A DNA stretch of 64,000 nucleotides from Lutraria lutraria (lineage: Eukaryota > Mollusca > Bivalvia > Venerida > Mactridae). The notes under the pieces are model-generated. The model did not search any database, had not been told where the DNA came from, and saw nothing but the letters and a program-made list of their open reading frames with translations. Each line of letters begins with the position of its first letter. Position 1 is the stretch's first letter. Location of the stretch: positions 36,806,366 through 36,870,365 of the forward strand of contig OZ026833.1 in NCBI GenBank assembly GCA_964023205.1. The letters are read 5' to 3'. The translations under genes were made by a program, and so were the position numbers. Below are positions 22,012 through 33,680 of this stretch, piece after piece.

Positions 22012-22164
22012 CAGCATATTAAATTCATCACATCAATTAACTGGATGACAAGAACATACAATGCATGACAGCAGTTAATTGAATAGTCAGCGTATTAAAT
22101 TAATCAGTTCCATTTATTGAATAGACAGCTTATCAAATTCATCAACAAAGTTAATTGAAAAACC
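22012..22164. repeat. Degenerate 38-bp tandem repeat, about 4 copies
   Basis: CAGC(G/A)TATTAAATT starts at 22012 and 22088, and CAGCTTATCAAATT starts at 22127. A weaker copy lies between the first two, and TTAATTGAAT-type text recurs at the same offset in most copies. The spacing fits a unit of 38-39 bp. Confidence 0.6.
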
Positions 22165-22546
22165 AGGATAAAATGAACTGCATACAAATTAAATACATGT
22201 ACCTAAATAATTATCAATAAGATAATCATTAAAGGTATTTCAAACTACTTAAAGGACCCTACATATAAAGTTACTTCAATTGAAGACAATACCAATGATA
22301 CATTTCATAAAATGTTCTATAACAACATCATGTACTACAATTAAGCTGATGTTTTAAAATTACAACTGGTTAACACATTAAACTATCCTATACCTATCAT
22401 TGTAAGCGTTTTCCCCTAAAATCATAATGTGCTGTCAAATAAATAAAAAAAACATGTAGTTAAAAAACAAGTAAGTTCAAAGCATATAATATCAATGTAA
22501 TGAAGCAGGTAAATCAGTAACTGCTTGATGCATTCATATGCATGTA
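22165..22546. other. AT-rich intergenic, no gene seen
   Basis: No supported feature. Confidence 0.4.
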
Positions 22547-22723
22547 CAGTTAAACCTGTGAACAAAGGCCTCCCATGGAAAATACAAAATATGACTCACA
22601 TTGACAGGTGGCCTTTATTCAGAGGTAATTTTGTTCTGAATAATCTATAACGTTTTTTAAAAGATGGCCTTTATTCACAGCATGGTCTTCATTTGGAGGT
22701 GGCCACTAACACAGGTTTGACTG
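22547..22723. mobile_element. Pogo-like MITE, copy 2 (same family as 13827-13994)
   Basis: It opens CAGTTAAACCTGTG and closes in the reverse complement of CAGTCAAACCTGTG, 13 of 14 bases matching. TA precedes it, but CA follows, so the target duplication is degraded on the right. The interior shares TTTGTTCTGAATAATC and the GACAGGTGGCC/ATGGCC motifs with the copy at 13.8 kb. It is 177 bp and non-coding. Confidence 0.7.
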
Positions 22724-23039
22724 CAACATTGCCTTTCCTGGTATTACCTTGACATTGGGATATTAAAATATAATCATAAAACAATTTCCTTCCAATTGTA
22801 CAAAGTTTGTCAGACACAATTGTTGTGTTTTCAATATTAACTCAGAGAAGATGAACAATTATGTCATGTTTTGGTACAGTAATTTTAATGTACATGTATG
22901 GCAAAATAATGAGGAGTGTTTGGTCCTTTTATACAATAAACTGTCACTTTACTTTGACACAGCAATAAAAAAGGCAAGACTTTCTGGATGGCACAAAAAT
23001 CATCAAATACTGGTCAAAATACAAGTTGTACAAATGTAT
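22724..23039. other. AT-rich flank of the GC-rich block, no gene seen
   Basis: A 143-codon frame (22851-23282) crosses from this AT-rich part into the GC-rich block and shows no motif. Composition changes sharply at about 23040, so I do not call it a gene. Confidence 0.4.
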
Positions 23040-23394
23040 GATGAAGCTTCCCCACTTACAGGCAGCCTGGTTGCTGCAGCAACGAAGCTTCCCCGGAGGC
23101 CGAATCGATTTGTCTCTGGGAGGCTTCCCCAGCAACAGACTCAATCATTGCAGGCAAGCGTCCCCGCTAACGGCGGCCAAGTCCATACAGGGAAGCTTGG
23201 CCAGAGTTGCAATCGACTCTGTCTCGTGGAAGAATGCCCGGGATCAGGCGGCCGGATGGTTACTATGAAGCTTCCCCACTAACAGGCAGCTCGAAAGCAT
23301 ACACACAGGCTGTCTGTCTCTGGTATTATTCCAGCCGACCGGCAGCCATGAACATTAACCCTTCATAACTTTTTTATTTGTGGTCCGAATCGGG

Positions 23395-24100
23395 CAAACT
23401 GGGTATCATAGGATATATCTCAACAAGCCCTTTCCCCGGCAGGCCGGCCAGCCTAGAGAGACTCTTTCATTTCTGGGTCGAACTGAACGAGCCCAGTCTC
23501 ATTCGATAGGCCCTGTCTGGAGCCTTTCTAAACTGTTGCGATATCGGGTCTCTGACAAGTGGTTTGATTTTTACAGCCGGTGAAAAGTTACGGCAGAACG
23601 CGCCCAAACTCAATACTCGCCGTGACCTGGCCGGAAAATCGCCCGTCTAAGGCTTGCCACCCAGCCAGATACTAGGCATACTCGGTCTCGTTAGATAGGT
23701 CTTGCCGAGAGCGTTCCAACAGCTCCTGGGAATCCGATCTAGTATTTCTGGTTTGGCTTCTACGACTGGTCAAAGGTAAAAAATAGCGAAAATAGCAAAA
23801 AAATGGTCATTTTCTGGAGGCTGTCCTGAACTTAGGTTTTTACACGAGCCTCCAAAACTTGGCTGGTAGGTGCATCTTAGAAAAAGCAATCGAGTCTGCA
23901 TTTTTAGCTCCGGAAGCACTCTCGTGTATCCGGTGGCCAGTCAGACGCGCACATATCAACTTTTTTAGTTGTGGGCCGATTTGACCAAACTTGGTCTCGT
24001 TCGAAAGGGCCTGCCAAGAGCTTGCCAAAACTGTCACGATATCCGGTGAAGATTTACGGCTGAGACCCGGCCAGAAAATGGCCCGTCAAAGGCTTGCCAC
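23395..24100. repeat. Imperfect internal duplications in the GC-rich block
   Basis: Variants of (A/T)GGTCTCGTT(C)GAAAGG(G)CCTG occur near 23400 (weak), 23494, 23683 and 23992. Three of the four copies are followed by related text leading to ACTGT..CGATATC. GCCCGTC(T/A)AAGGCTTGCCACC occurs at 23641 and 24081. Copy spacing is irregular (about 94, 189 and 309 bp), so this is a rearranged repeat family, not a clean tandem array. Confidence 0.55.
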
Positions 24101-24292
24101 CAGGTCGCTCCGGGAACCGTCCCAACTTACGGGCGGCTGGGTCGCTGCGGGGAATTCATGCTTAGGGGTGGCCTGGTCGCTGCGGGGAACTCTCTGCGAG
24201 ACATTCCTCATCGGCAGATGGATTATTAATTTGCCAACTGACATCGGAGAGAAACAAGTAGGACTTGGCCCTCTCCTCCGTCGCATTTGGCC

Positions 24293-24999
24293 TCACAAAC
24301 TCACATAGTCTTTCAGCATGTCAAAGATCTCGGCGCTGTAATGAATGTACTCAAGGTATTGCGCACCTGTCTTTCAGTCGGATGACGGCAGGAAGTAGTA
24401 GGCCTGTCCATGTTTGTCGTAGGAAGTGTTGCCCTCGGCCTGTCGGACTACACTTACTTTCATGCATTGGTACACCATGGGGCGGTTACCAATGATCATG
24501 CTATGTAGCGCAAAGAAGGTGTTGACGGCGGACACCTCGGGTACGGACAGCGGAGCGAGCTTGGCCTGCTATATCAGCTGCTTCGCATTGTCCTTGGTCT
24601 GCTCCAGGAACTCGAATGCGAGGACGTATGTCTTGTTGTATTTCGTAATATCTATAAATATCTCGGCCGACAACTGCTCCGACTTTTGCCTGCCGATAAG
24701 CTTGGCGTTCCCATTCCCAAGTTCGTCGATCATTGACTTGAGGGAAGCCAGTCTGGGCAGGGTATACCTGTCCGAGGTACATTGTGCCTTGTCCTTCAAT
24801 GCCACGGCATGCATATGCCTTAGCACCTTTAGATAATTCAAGATCATGGCGGGCATTAGGCTGATGGCCTCGCGCAAGCAGACTATTAACTGTTGAACGC
24901 TATTTGCATTCAAGTTTGCCCCCGTGAAATGGTCAGGATTGTGCTCGGGCCACAGAACTTTATGATTTAACAGGTGATTGACACCTGTTGGAGATGCTG
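24293..24999 (-). pseudogene. Unrecognised protein-coding remnant, two internal stops
   Basis: One minus-strand frame reads as plausible protein for about 230 codons, with mixed hydrophobic and charged helical text and no low complexity. It is interrupted only by TAG at 24569-24571 and TGA at 24374-24376, and ends at TGA 24293-24295. Near 24985-25000 the coding signal switches frame, and another frame continues upstream with Ser/Glu-rich text, implying a frameshift. The apparent start near 24913 is a TTG, so the true start is upstream or lost. I do not recognise the family. Gag-like or other retroelement protein is a guess from the context. Confidence 0.4.
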
Positions 25000-25540
25000 C
25001 TTCGTGCCATACCTGGATTCGAACCTTGACTGTTCACTGGCGGCCTCAGCCAGCATGTTAGAGTTGCTCGCCGTTGGGCCCCATCACCGGAAGAGACATC
25101 GGTGTCGGAAAGGAGCACAACCCTGATATGCTTGGCCAATGTCCACCTTTGAATGGCATCCTCGTCATTTGAAGGTGACGAGAGAATACACCTAACCGTA
25201 ATCCGAGGGCCAGAAGCAGCAGTCCTTACCCTGACAGACCTCCGGCTCCTGCAGAGACCTCTCCAGCATCGGTGGTGGTGGATGAAGGCGTCACGGGGGC
25301 AACAGGCGGCCAGCTGACCCTCTTGCCTTGCTGGTGCCAAGGACACCAGTGGCATGAAGGGCAGCACATTGCTCTGCACGCCCTCCAACTTGACCTCCCG
25401 ATCAGCGTCAGGGGAATCAGCAGCAGGGCCGGGAGGACTCACGGAAGGACAAGCAACAATGTCCTCCACGTGACCCCCTCGGTCACTGTCGCTCTACTCC
25501 GCTTTCTCAGATTACCGACTGATAATAAGTCATAAAACGC
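25000..25540 (-). pseudogene. Possible upstream part of the same coding remnant
   Basis: The minus strand has a 169-codon open frame (24960-25469), rich in Pro, Ser, Arg and Asp. A second frame nearer 25000-25075 reads more like natural protein. The mixture of frames suggests a decayed, disordered-linker-rich coding region. GC richness alone makes long chance ORFs likely, so confidence is low. Confidence 0.25.
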
Positions 25541-26380
25541 GGTGAAAAGCGACATTGCGGTGATTCGTCTTTTTTTTCAATATCGATGCCGCGATGAAAA
25601 TCGGCGCTATGGACGATAAATTGTCGATTACGAATGCGGGGGAAACGCAATAACCTGACAAATCACCCGAACCGTACTGTTTACGGTGGGCCTAACTCAG
25701 TATAACTACTATAGTCAAGGGTCCAAGAATGGATAATTTGTTCTGAAAATAACCTGGCATATAAGGGAAAATCTTGATGTTGACACGATATTCACATTTT
25801 CACACCTCGCCAATTTCAATTTGCTGAGGTCACTTTTGGTCCCCGCTGACAATAGGTACCCAGGATGTGCCACTGAAAGATTTGAAATTTGCACATCTGT
25901 TGTTTATTCAACTGCTAGCTCTGGCCCCCGCTGACACTTAGCACCCCGAGAAAGTTAATATACATTTTTTCCAGGCAGATTTTAAGGAAATATTTCAAAA
26001 TTTAATGTGAGCAATTTAAGAATTATTAAATTCCTATTAAAATTAATTTTATCTGCCATGTCCCAACAAGATAAGCCCAACACCCTAGCCTTCGTTGAAG
26101 ACGGAGCAAGCTTGTCAATTTTGTGGCAGGAATGAATTGCAGTGAATGCTGCCTTTTAGGTGATGCTGGCTTCGCCTTTTTTTCGTCTGAAGATGCGTGC
26201 GTTACTATAAATGCGTTAAGGGCATAGGGAATACCCTTCAAGGTGTATTTGTATACCGAAATTTAAGCCCAGCCTGGTCCTGAAAGTACAAATTGACTCC
26301 CTTACCCCATAATAAGGTCGAGTTCCTTTATAAATGAGGCTTCTTCGAAGTATGGTATGGTTGCCCGTTAGAGGAGACAC
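25541..26380. other. Intergenic, no gene seen
   Basis: Composition returns to AT-rich. Only chance ORFs, with no repeat or RNA supported. Confidence 0.4.
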
Positions 26381-26760
26381 GCAGGAAATTATGTGTACGG
26401 GTAGCTATGAGCCCTGCCTACAAGTAGGTGCATTAATATTTGTTGGGGGATGCCCGATAAGAAAGTTACGGGTGAAAAATGCAGTGCATATACCCAAAGT
26501 CAGCTGGTGCTGAGGGGAATATAGCCCAACCCCCAGAGCGGTGATTACTCTAGCGATCGCCTATGTTAAGCTAGCGGCCAGCAAATGATATGTACGGGTA
26601 GCTGCTAGCCATGCCTAGAAGTATTGTATGGGGAGCGACTAGTACAAAAATTAGATTTGAAAAATGCAGGACCGGTACCAAAAGATGGCCAGATAAAAGG
26701 AGAATCTAGCCTAAGAGAGAAGCCATGATGACTCTAGCAGCATTATTTCTTAAGCTTTTT
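26381..26760. repeat. Two degenerate copies of a ~184-197-bp repeat flanking the satellite
   Basis: TGTACGGGTAGC starts at 26394 and 26591. It is followed in both by GCC(C/A)TGCCTA.AAGTA, then GAAAAATGCAG (about 26475 and 26660), TACC.AAAG, and GAT(T/G)ACTCTAGC (about 26543 and 26727). Spacing falls from 197 to 184 bp along the copy because of indels. The second copy ends directly at the first satellite subunit. The period is close to the 180-189-bp satellite subunit, but clear base-level homology to it is not evident. Confidence 0.7.
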
Positions 26761-28059
26761 CACGGAAATAGTTATTTCTAGAATTTCAATAAAGTCAAAA
26801 GTAAGCAGAGCACAGCAAATTCAACATTGCCACCAACTTTTGTTCATGCCAACTGCTTGTAAGTAAAGTTGCATCGATGTACCAACAACGCTTAAGGAGA
26901 AAATAAAAAATTAGATTTGTCAAAAAATCTTGATGCTAGGAAATTTTCTCACAAACTGTCATTTCTAGAAATGTAATAAAACCAAAAGTAACCATACCAT
27001 ACCAAATCTGTTCTCATCACAGATTTGCATTGATCCACACTACTTGTATGTAATGGTCCCATGTTTCTACTATCTACAATTAAAGAGTAAATGAAAGATA
27101 AAAATTTGTCATAAAGTGTCCGCGCAAGCAAATTTTCTCTCAAACTGCCATTTCTAAAATGATAATAAACTCCAAAGTAAAGGTAGCATAGCCAAGTCTT
27201 TTGCTGCACTGATTTCCATTGATGTCTATTACTAGCATATGCATTTTCAATGCTGCAGACCAAATAATGGTAGAGATATTGAAAATCAAAGACTTTCAGC
27301 TACTCTTGAGACTTTCACGGAAATGGTTATTTCTAGAATTTCAATAAAGTCAAAAGTAAGCAGAGCACAGCAAATTCAACCTTGCCACCAACTTCTGTTC
27401 ATGCCAACTGCTTGTAAGTAAAGTTGCATCAATGTACCAACAACGCTTAAGTAGAAAATAAAAAATTAGATTTGTCAAAAAATCTTGATGCTAGGAAATT
27501 TTCTCACAAACTGTCATTTCTAGAAATGTAATAAAACCAAAAGTAACCATACCATACCAAATCTGTTCTCATCACAGATTTCCATTGATCCATACTACTT
27601 GTATGTAATGATCCCATGTTTCTACTATCTACAATAAAAGAGTAAATGAAAGATAAAAAATTGTCATAGTGTCCGCGCAAGCAAATTTTCTCTCAACTGC
27701 CATTTCTAAAATGATAATGAACTCCAAAGTAAAGGTAGCATAGCCAAGTCTTTTGCTGCACTGATTTCCATTGATGTCTATTACTAGCATATGCATTTTC
27801 AATGCTGCAGACCAAATAATAGTAGAGATATTGAAAATCAAAGACTTTCAGCAACTCTTGGAGACTTTTTCACGGAAATGGTTATTTCTAGAATTTCAAT
27901 AAAGTCAAAAGTAAGCAGAGCCAAGCAAATTCAACCTTGCCACCAACTTTTGTTCATGCCAACTGCTTGTAAGTAAAGTTGCATCGATGTACCAACAACG
28001 CTTAAGGAGAAAATAAAAAATTAGATTTGTCAAAAAATCTTGACGCTAGGAAATTTTCT

Positions 28060-28617
28060 CACAAACTGTCATTTCTAGAAATGTAATAAAACCAAAAGTA
28101 ACCATACCATACCAAATCTGTTCTCATCACAGATTTCCATTGATCCACACTACTTGTATGTAATGGTCCCATGTTTCTACTATCTACAATTAAAGAGTAA
28201 ATGAAAGATAAAAATTTGTCATAAAGTGTCCGCGCAAGCAAATTTTCTCTCAAACTGCCATTTCTAAAATGATAATAAACTCCAAAGAAAAGGTAGCATA
28301 GCCAAGTCTTTTGCTGCACTGATTTCCATTGATGTCTATTACTAGCATATGCATTTTCAATGCTGCAGACCAAATAATGGTAGAGATATTGAAAATCAAA
28401 GACTTTCAGCAACTCTTGGAGACTTTTTCACGGAAATGGTTATTTCTAGAATTTCAATAAAGTCAAAAGTAAGCAGAGCCAAGCAAATTCAACCTTGCCA
28501 CCAACTTTTGTTCATGCCAACTGCTTGTAAGTAAAGTTGCATCGATGTACCAACAACACTTAAGGAGAAAATAAAAAATTAGATTTGTCAAAAAATCTTG
28601 ACGCTAGGAAATTTTCT
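28060..28617 (+). repeat. Example satellite unit showing subunits B, C, A
   Basis: Exact subunit borders in a 558-bp unit: B 28060-28248 (189 bp), C 28249-28428 (180 bp), A 28429-28617 (189 bp). The next B begins at 28618. The 556-bp units differ by two 1-bp deletions at the C/A junction (CTTGAGACTTTTCACGG versus CTTGGAGACTTTTTCACGG). The 552-bp units lose 4 more bases in B/C (CATAGTG for CATAAAGTG and CTCAACTGCC for CTCAAACTGCC) and at the C/A junction. Confidence 0.95.
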
Positions 28618-30899
28618 CACAAACTGTCATTTCTAGAAATGTAATAAAACCAAAAGTAACCATACCATACCAAATCTGTTCTCATCACAGATTTCCATTG
28701 ATCCACACTACTTGTATGTAATGGTCCCATGTTTCTACTATCTACAATTAAAGAGTAAATGAAAGATAAAAATTTGTCATAAAGTGTCCGCGCAAGCAAA
28801 TTTTCTCTCAAACTGCCATTTCTAAAATGATAATAAACTCCAAAGAAAAGGTAGCATAGCCAAGTCTTTTGCTGCACTGATTTCCATTGATGTCTTTTAC
28901 TAGCATATGCATTTTCAATGCTGCAGACCAAATAATGGTAGAGATATTGAAAATCAAAGACTTTCAGCAACTCTTGGAGACTTTTTCACGGAAATGGTTA
29001 TTTCTAGAATTTCAATAAAGTCAAAAGTAAGCAGAGCCAAGCAAATTCAACCTTGCCACCAACTTTTGTTCATGCCAACTGCTTGTAAGTAAAGTTGCAT
29101 CGATGTACCAACAACACTTAAGGAGAAAATAAAAAATTAGATTTGTCAAAAAATCTTGACGCTAGGAAATTTTCTCACAAACTGTCATTTCTAGAAATGT
29201 AATAAAACCAAAAGTAACCATACCATACCAAATCTGTTCTCATCACAGATTTCCATTGATCCACACTACTTGTATGTAATGGTCCCATGTTTCTACTATC
29301 TACAATTAAAGAGTAAATGAAAGATAAAAATTTGTCATGAAGTGTCCGCGCAAGCAAATTTTCTCTCAAACTGCCATTTCTAAAATGATAATAAACTCCA
29401 AAGAAAAGGTAGCATAGCCAAGTCTTTTGCTGCACTGATTTCCATTGATGTCTTTTACTAGCATATGCATTTTCAATGCTGCAGACCAAATAATGGTAGA
29501 GATATTGAAAATCAAAGACTTTCAGCAACTCTTGGAGACTTTTTCACGGAAATGGTTATTTCTAGAATTTCAATAAAGTCAAAAGTAAGCAGAGCCAAGC
29601 AAATTCAACCTTGCCACCAACTTTTGTTCATGCCAACTGCTTGTAAGTAAAGTTGCATCGATGTACCAACAACGCTTAAGGAGAAAATAAAAAATTAGAT
29701 TTGTCAAAAAATCTTGACGCTAGGAAATTTTCTCACAAACTGTCATTTCTAGAAATGTAATAAAACCAAAAGTAACCATACCATACCAAATCTGTTCTCA
29801 TCACAGATTTCCATTGATCCACACTACTTGTATGTAATGGTCCCATGTTTCTACTATCTACAATTAAAGAGTAAATGAAAGATAAAAATTTGTCATAAAG
29901 TGTCCGCGCAAGCAAATTTTCTCTCAAACTGCCATTTCTAAAATGATAATAAACTCCAAAGAAAAGGTAGCATAGCCAAGTCTTTTGCTGCACTGATTTC
30001 CATTGATGTCTATTACTAGCATATGCATTTTCAATGCTGCAGACCAAATAATGGTAGAGATATTGAAAATCAAAGACTTTCAGCTACTCTTGAGACTTTT
30101 CACGGAAATGGTTATTTCTAGAATTTCAATAAAGTCAAAAGTAAGCAGAGCCAAGCAAATTCAACCTTGCCACCAACTTTTGTTCATGCCAACTGCTTGT
30201 AAGTAAAGTTGCATCGATGTACCAACAACGCTTAAGGAGAAAATAAAAAATTAGATTTGTCAAAAAATCTTGACGCTAGGAAATTTTCTCACAAACTGTC
30301 ATTTCTAGAAATGTAATAAAACCAAAAGTAACCATACCATACCAAATCTGTTCTCATCACAGATTTCCATTGATCCACACTACTTGTATGTAATGGTCCC
30401 ATGTTTCTACTATCTACAATTAAAGAGTAAATGAAAGATAAAAAATTGTCATAAAGTGTCCGCGCAAGCAAATTTTCTCTCAAACTGCCATTTTTAAAAT
30501 GATAATAAACTCCAAAGAAAAGGTAGCATAGCCAAGTCTTTTGCTGCACTGATTTCCATTGATGTCTATTACTAGCATATGCATTTTCAATGCTGCAGAC
30601 CAAATAATGGTAGAGATATTGAAAATCAAAGACTTTCAGCAACTCTTGGAGACTTTTTCACGGAAATGGTTATTTCTAGAATTTCAATAAAGTCAAAAGT
30701 AAGCAGAGCCAAGCAAATTCAACCTTGCCACCAACTTTTGTTCATGCCAACTGCTTGTAAGTAAAGTTGCATCGATGTACCAACAACGCTTAAGGAGAAA
30801 ATAAAAAATTAGATTTGTCAAAAAATCTTGACGCTAGGAAATTTTCTCACAAACTGTCATTTCTAGAAATGTAATAAAACCAAAAGTAACCATACCATA

Positions 30900-33680
30900 C
30901 CAAATCTGTTCTCATCACAGATTTCCATTGATCCACACTACTTGTATGTAATGGTCCCATGTTTCTACTATCTACAATTAAAGAGTAAATGAAAGATAAA
31001 AATTTGTCATAAAGTGTCCGCGCAAGCAAATTTTCTCTCAAACTGCCATTTCTAAAATGATAATAAACTCCAAAGTAAAGGTAGCATAGCCAAGTCTTTT
31101 GCTGCACTGATTTCCATTGATGTTTATTACTAGCATATGCATTTTCAATGCTGCAGACCAAATAATGGTAGAGATATTGAAAATCAAAGACTTTCAGCTA
31201 CTCTTGAGACTTTTCACGGAAATGGTTATTTCTAGAATTTCAATAAAGTCAAAAGTAAGCAGAGCACAGCAAATTCAACCTTGCCACCAAATTCTGTTCA
31301 TGCCAACTGCTTGTAAGTAAAGTTGCATCGATGTACCAACAACGCTTAAGGAGAAAATAAAAAATTAGATTTGTCAAAAAATCTTGATGCTAGGAAATTT
31401 TCTCACAAACTTGTCATTTCTAGAAATGTAATAAAACCAAAAGTAACCATACCATACCAAATCTGGTCTCATCACAGATTTGCATTGATCCACACTACTT
31501 GTATGTAATGGTCCCATGTTTCTACTATCTACAATTAAAGAGTAAATGAAAGATAAAAATTTGTCATAAAGTGTCCGCGCAAGCAAATTTTCTCTCAAAC
31601 TGCCATTTCTAAAATGATAATAAACTCCAAAGTAAAGGTAGCATAGCCAAGTCTTTTGCTGCACTGATTTCCATTGATGTCTATTACTAGCATATGCATT
31701 TTCAATGCTGCAGACCAAATAATGGTAGAGATATTGAAAATCAAAGACTTACAGCAACTCTTGGAGACTTTTTCACGGAAATGGTTATTTCTAGAATTTC
31801 AATAAAGTCAAAAGAAAGCAGAGCACAGCAAATTCAACCTTGCCACCAACTTCTGTTTATGCCAACTGCTTGTAAGTAAAGTTGCATCGATGTACCAACA
31901 ACGCTTAAGGAGAAAATAAAAAATTAGATTTGTCAAAAAATCTTGATGCTAGGAAATTTTCTCACAAACTGTCATTTCTAGAAATGTAATAAAACCAAAA
32001 GTAACCATACCATACCAAATCTGTTCTCATCACAGATTTGCATTGATCCACACTACTTGTATGTAATGGTCCCATGTTTCTACTATCTACAATTAAAGAG
32101 TAAATGAAAGATAAAAATTTGTCATAAAGTGTCCGCGCAAGCAAATTTTCTCTCAAACTGCCATTTCTAAAATGATAATAAACTCCAAAGTAAATGTAGC
32201 ATAGCCAAGTCTTTTGCTGCACTGATTTCCATTGATGTCTATTACTAGCATATGCATTTTCAATGCTGCAGACCAAATAATGGTAGAGATATTGAAAATC
32301 AAAGACTTTCAGCTACTCTTGAGACTTTTCACGGAAATGGTTATTTCTAGAATTTCAATAAAGTCAAAAGTAAGAAGAGCCAAGCAAATTCAACCTTGCC
32401 ACCAACTTTTGTTCATGCCAACTGCTTGTAAGTAAAGTTGCATCGATGTACCAACAACGCTTAAGGAGAAAATAAAAAATTAGATTTGTCAAAAAATCTT
32501 GACGCTAGGAAATTTTCTCACAAACTGTCATTTCTAGAAATGTAATAAAACCAAAAGTAACCATACCATACCAAATCTGTTCTCATCACAGATTTCCATT
32601 GATCCACACTACTTGTATGTAATGGTCCCATGTTTCTACTATCTACAATTAAAGAGTAAATGAAAGATAAAAATTTGTCATAAAGTGTCCGCGCAAGCAA
32701 ATTTTCTCTCAAACTGCCATTTCTAAAATGATAATAAAGTCAAAAGTAAAGGTAGCATGACCAAGCCTTTTGTTGCACTGATTTCCATTGATGTCTATTA
32801 CTAGCATATGCATTTTCAATGCTGCAGACCAAATAATGGTAGAGATATTGAAATTCAAAGACTTTCAGCTACTCTTGAGACTTTTCACGGAAATGGTTAT
32901 TTCTAGAATTTCAATAAAGTCAAAAGTAAGCAGAGCACAGCAAATTCAACCTTGCCACCAACTTCTGTTTATGCCAACTGCTTGTAAGTAAAGTTGCATC
33001 GATGTACCAACAACGCTTAAGGAGAAAATAAAAAAATAGATTTGTCAAAAAATCTTGATGCTAGGAAATTTTCTCACAAACTGTCATTTCTAGAAATGTA
33101 ATAAAACCAAAAGTAACCATACCATACCAAATCTGTTCTCATCACAGATTTCCATTGATCCACACTACTTGTATGTAATGGTCCCATGTTTCTACTATCT
33201 ACAATTAAAGAGTAAATGAAAGATAAAAATTTGTCATAAAGTGTCCGCGCAAGTAAATTTTCTCTCAAACTGCCATTTCTAAAATGATAATAAACTCCAA
33301 AGAAAAGGTAGCATAGCCAAGTCTTTTGCTGCACTGATTTCCATTGATGTCTATTACTAGCATATGCATTTTCAATGCTGCAGACCAAATAATAGTAGAG
33401 ATATTGAAAATCAAAGACTTTCAGCTACTCTTGAGACTTTTCACGGAAATGGTTATTTCTAGAATTTCAATAAAGTCAAAAGTAAGCAGAGCCAAGCAAA
33501 TTCAACCTTGCCACCAACTTTTGTTCATGCCAACTGCTTGTAAGTAAAGTTGCATCGATGTACCAACAACGCTTAAGGAGAAAATAAAAAATTAGATTTG
33601 TCAAATAATCTTGACGCTAGGAAATTTTCTCACAAACTGTCATTTCTAGAAATGTAATAAAACCAAAAGTAACCATACCA
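30900..33680 (+). repeat. Five-unit block, first occurrence
   Basis: Units with C-subunit markers at 31137, 31694, 32252, 32808 and 33364 show the class order 2-2-3-4-1. (Class 1 has CCAAAGAAAAGG, 2 has CCAAAGTAAAGG, 3 has CCAAAGTAAATG, and 4 has CAAAAGTAAAGG with GCATGACCAAGCC.) The same ordered block recurs at 36706-38933 and 39491-41718. Offset to the second occurrence is 5,569 bp (10 units). Borders are approximate. Confidence 0.75.

Larger units (their letters stand above)
23040..25540. other. GC-rich block with internal repeats and decayed coding sequence
   Basis: Composition shifts abruptly from AT-rich to clearly GC-rich at about 23040 and back at about 25540. The left half is built of related motifs. 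GAAGCTTCCCC occurs at 23044, 23084 and 23267. CCTGGTCGCTGCGGGGAA-like text occurs at 24137 and 24172, with a variant at 23066. A 14-bp palindrome GTTGCTGCAGCAAC lies at 23070-23083. The right half carries minus-strand coding remnants. I cannot name the element. A decayed retroelement, or DNA acquired from a source with other base composition, are both possible. Confidence 0.6.

Noticed and set aside
22851..23282. 143-codon plus-strand ORF as a gene
   Set aside because: It spans a sharp composition boundary, its left half is AT-rich chance sequence, its right half is repeat text, and all three plus frames are open there because of GC richness.
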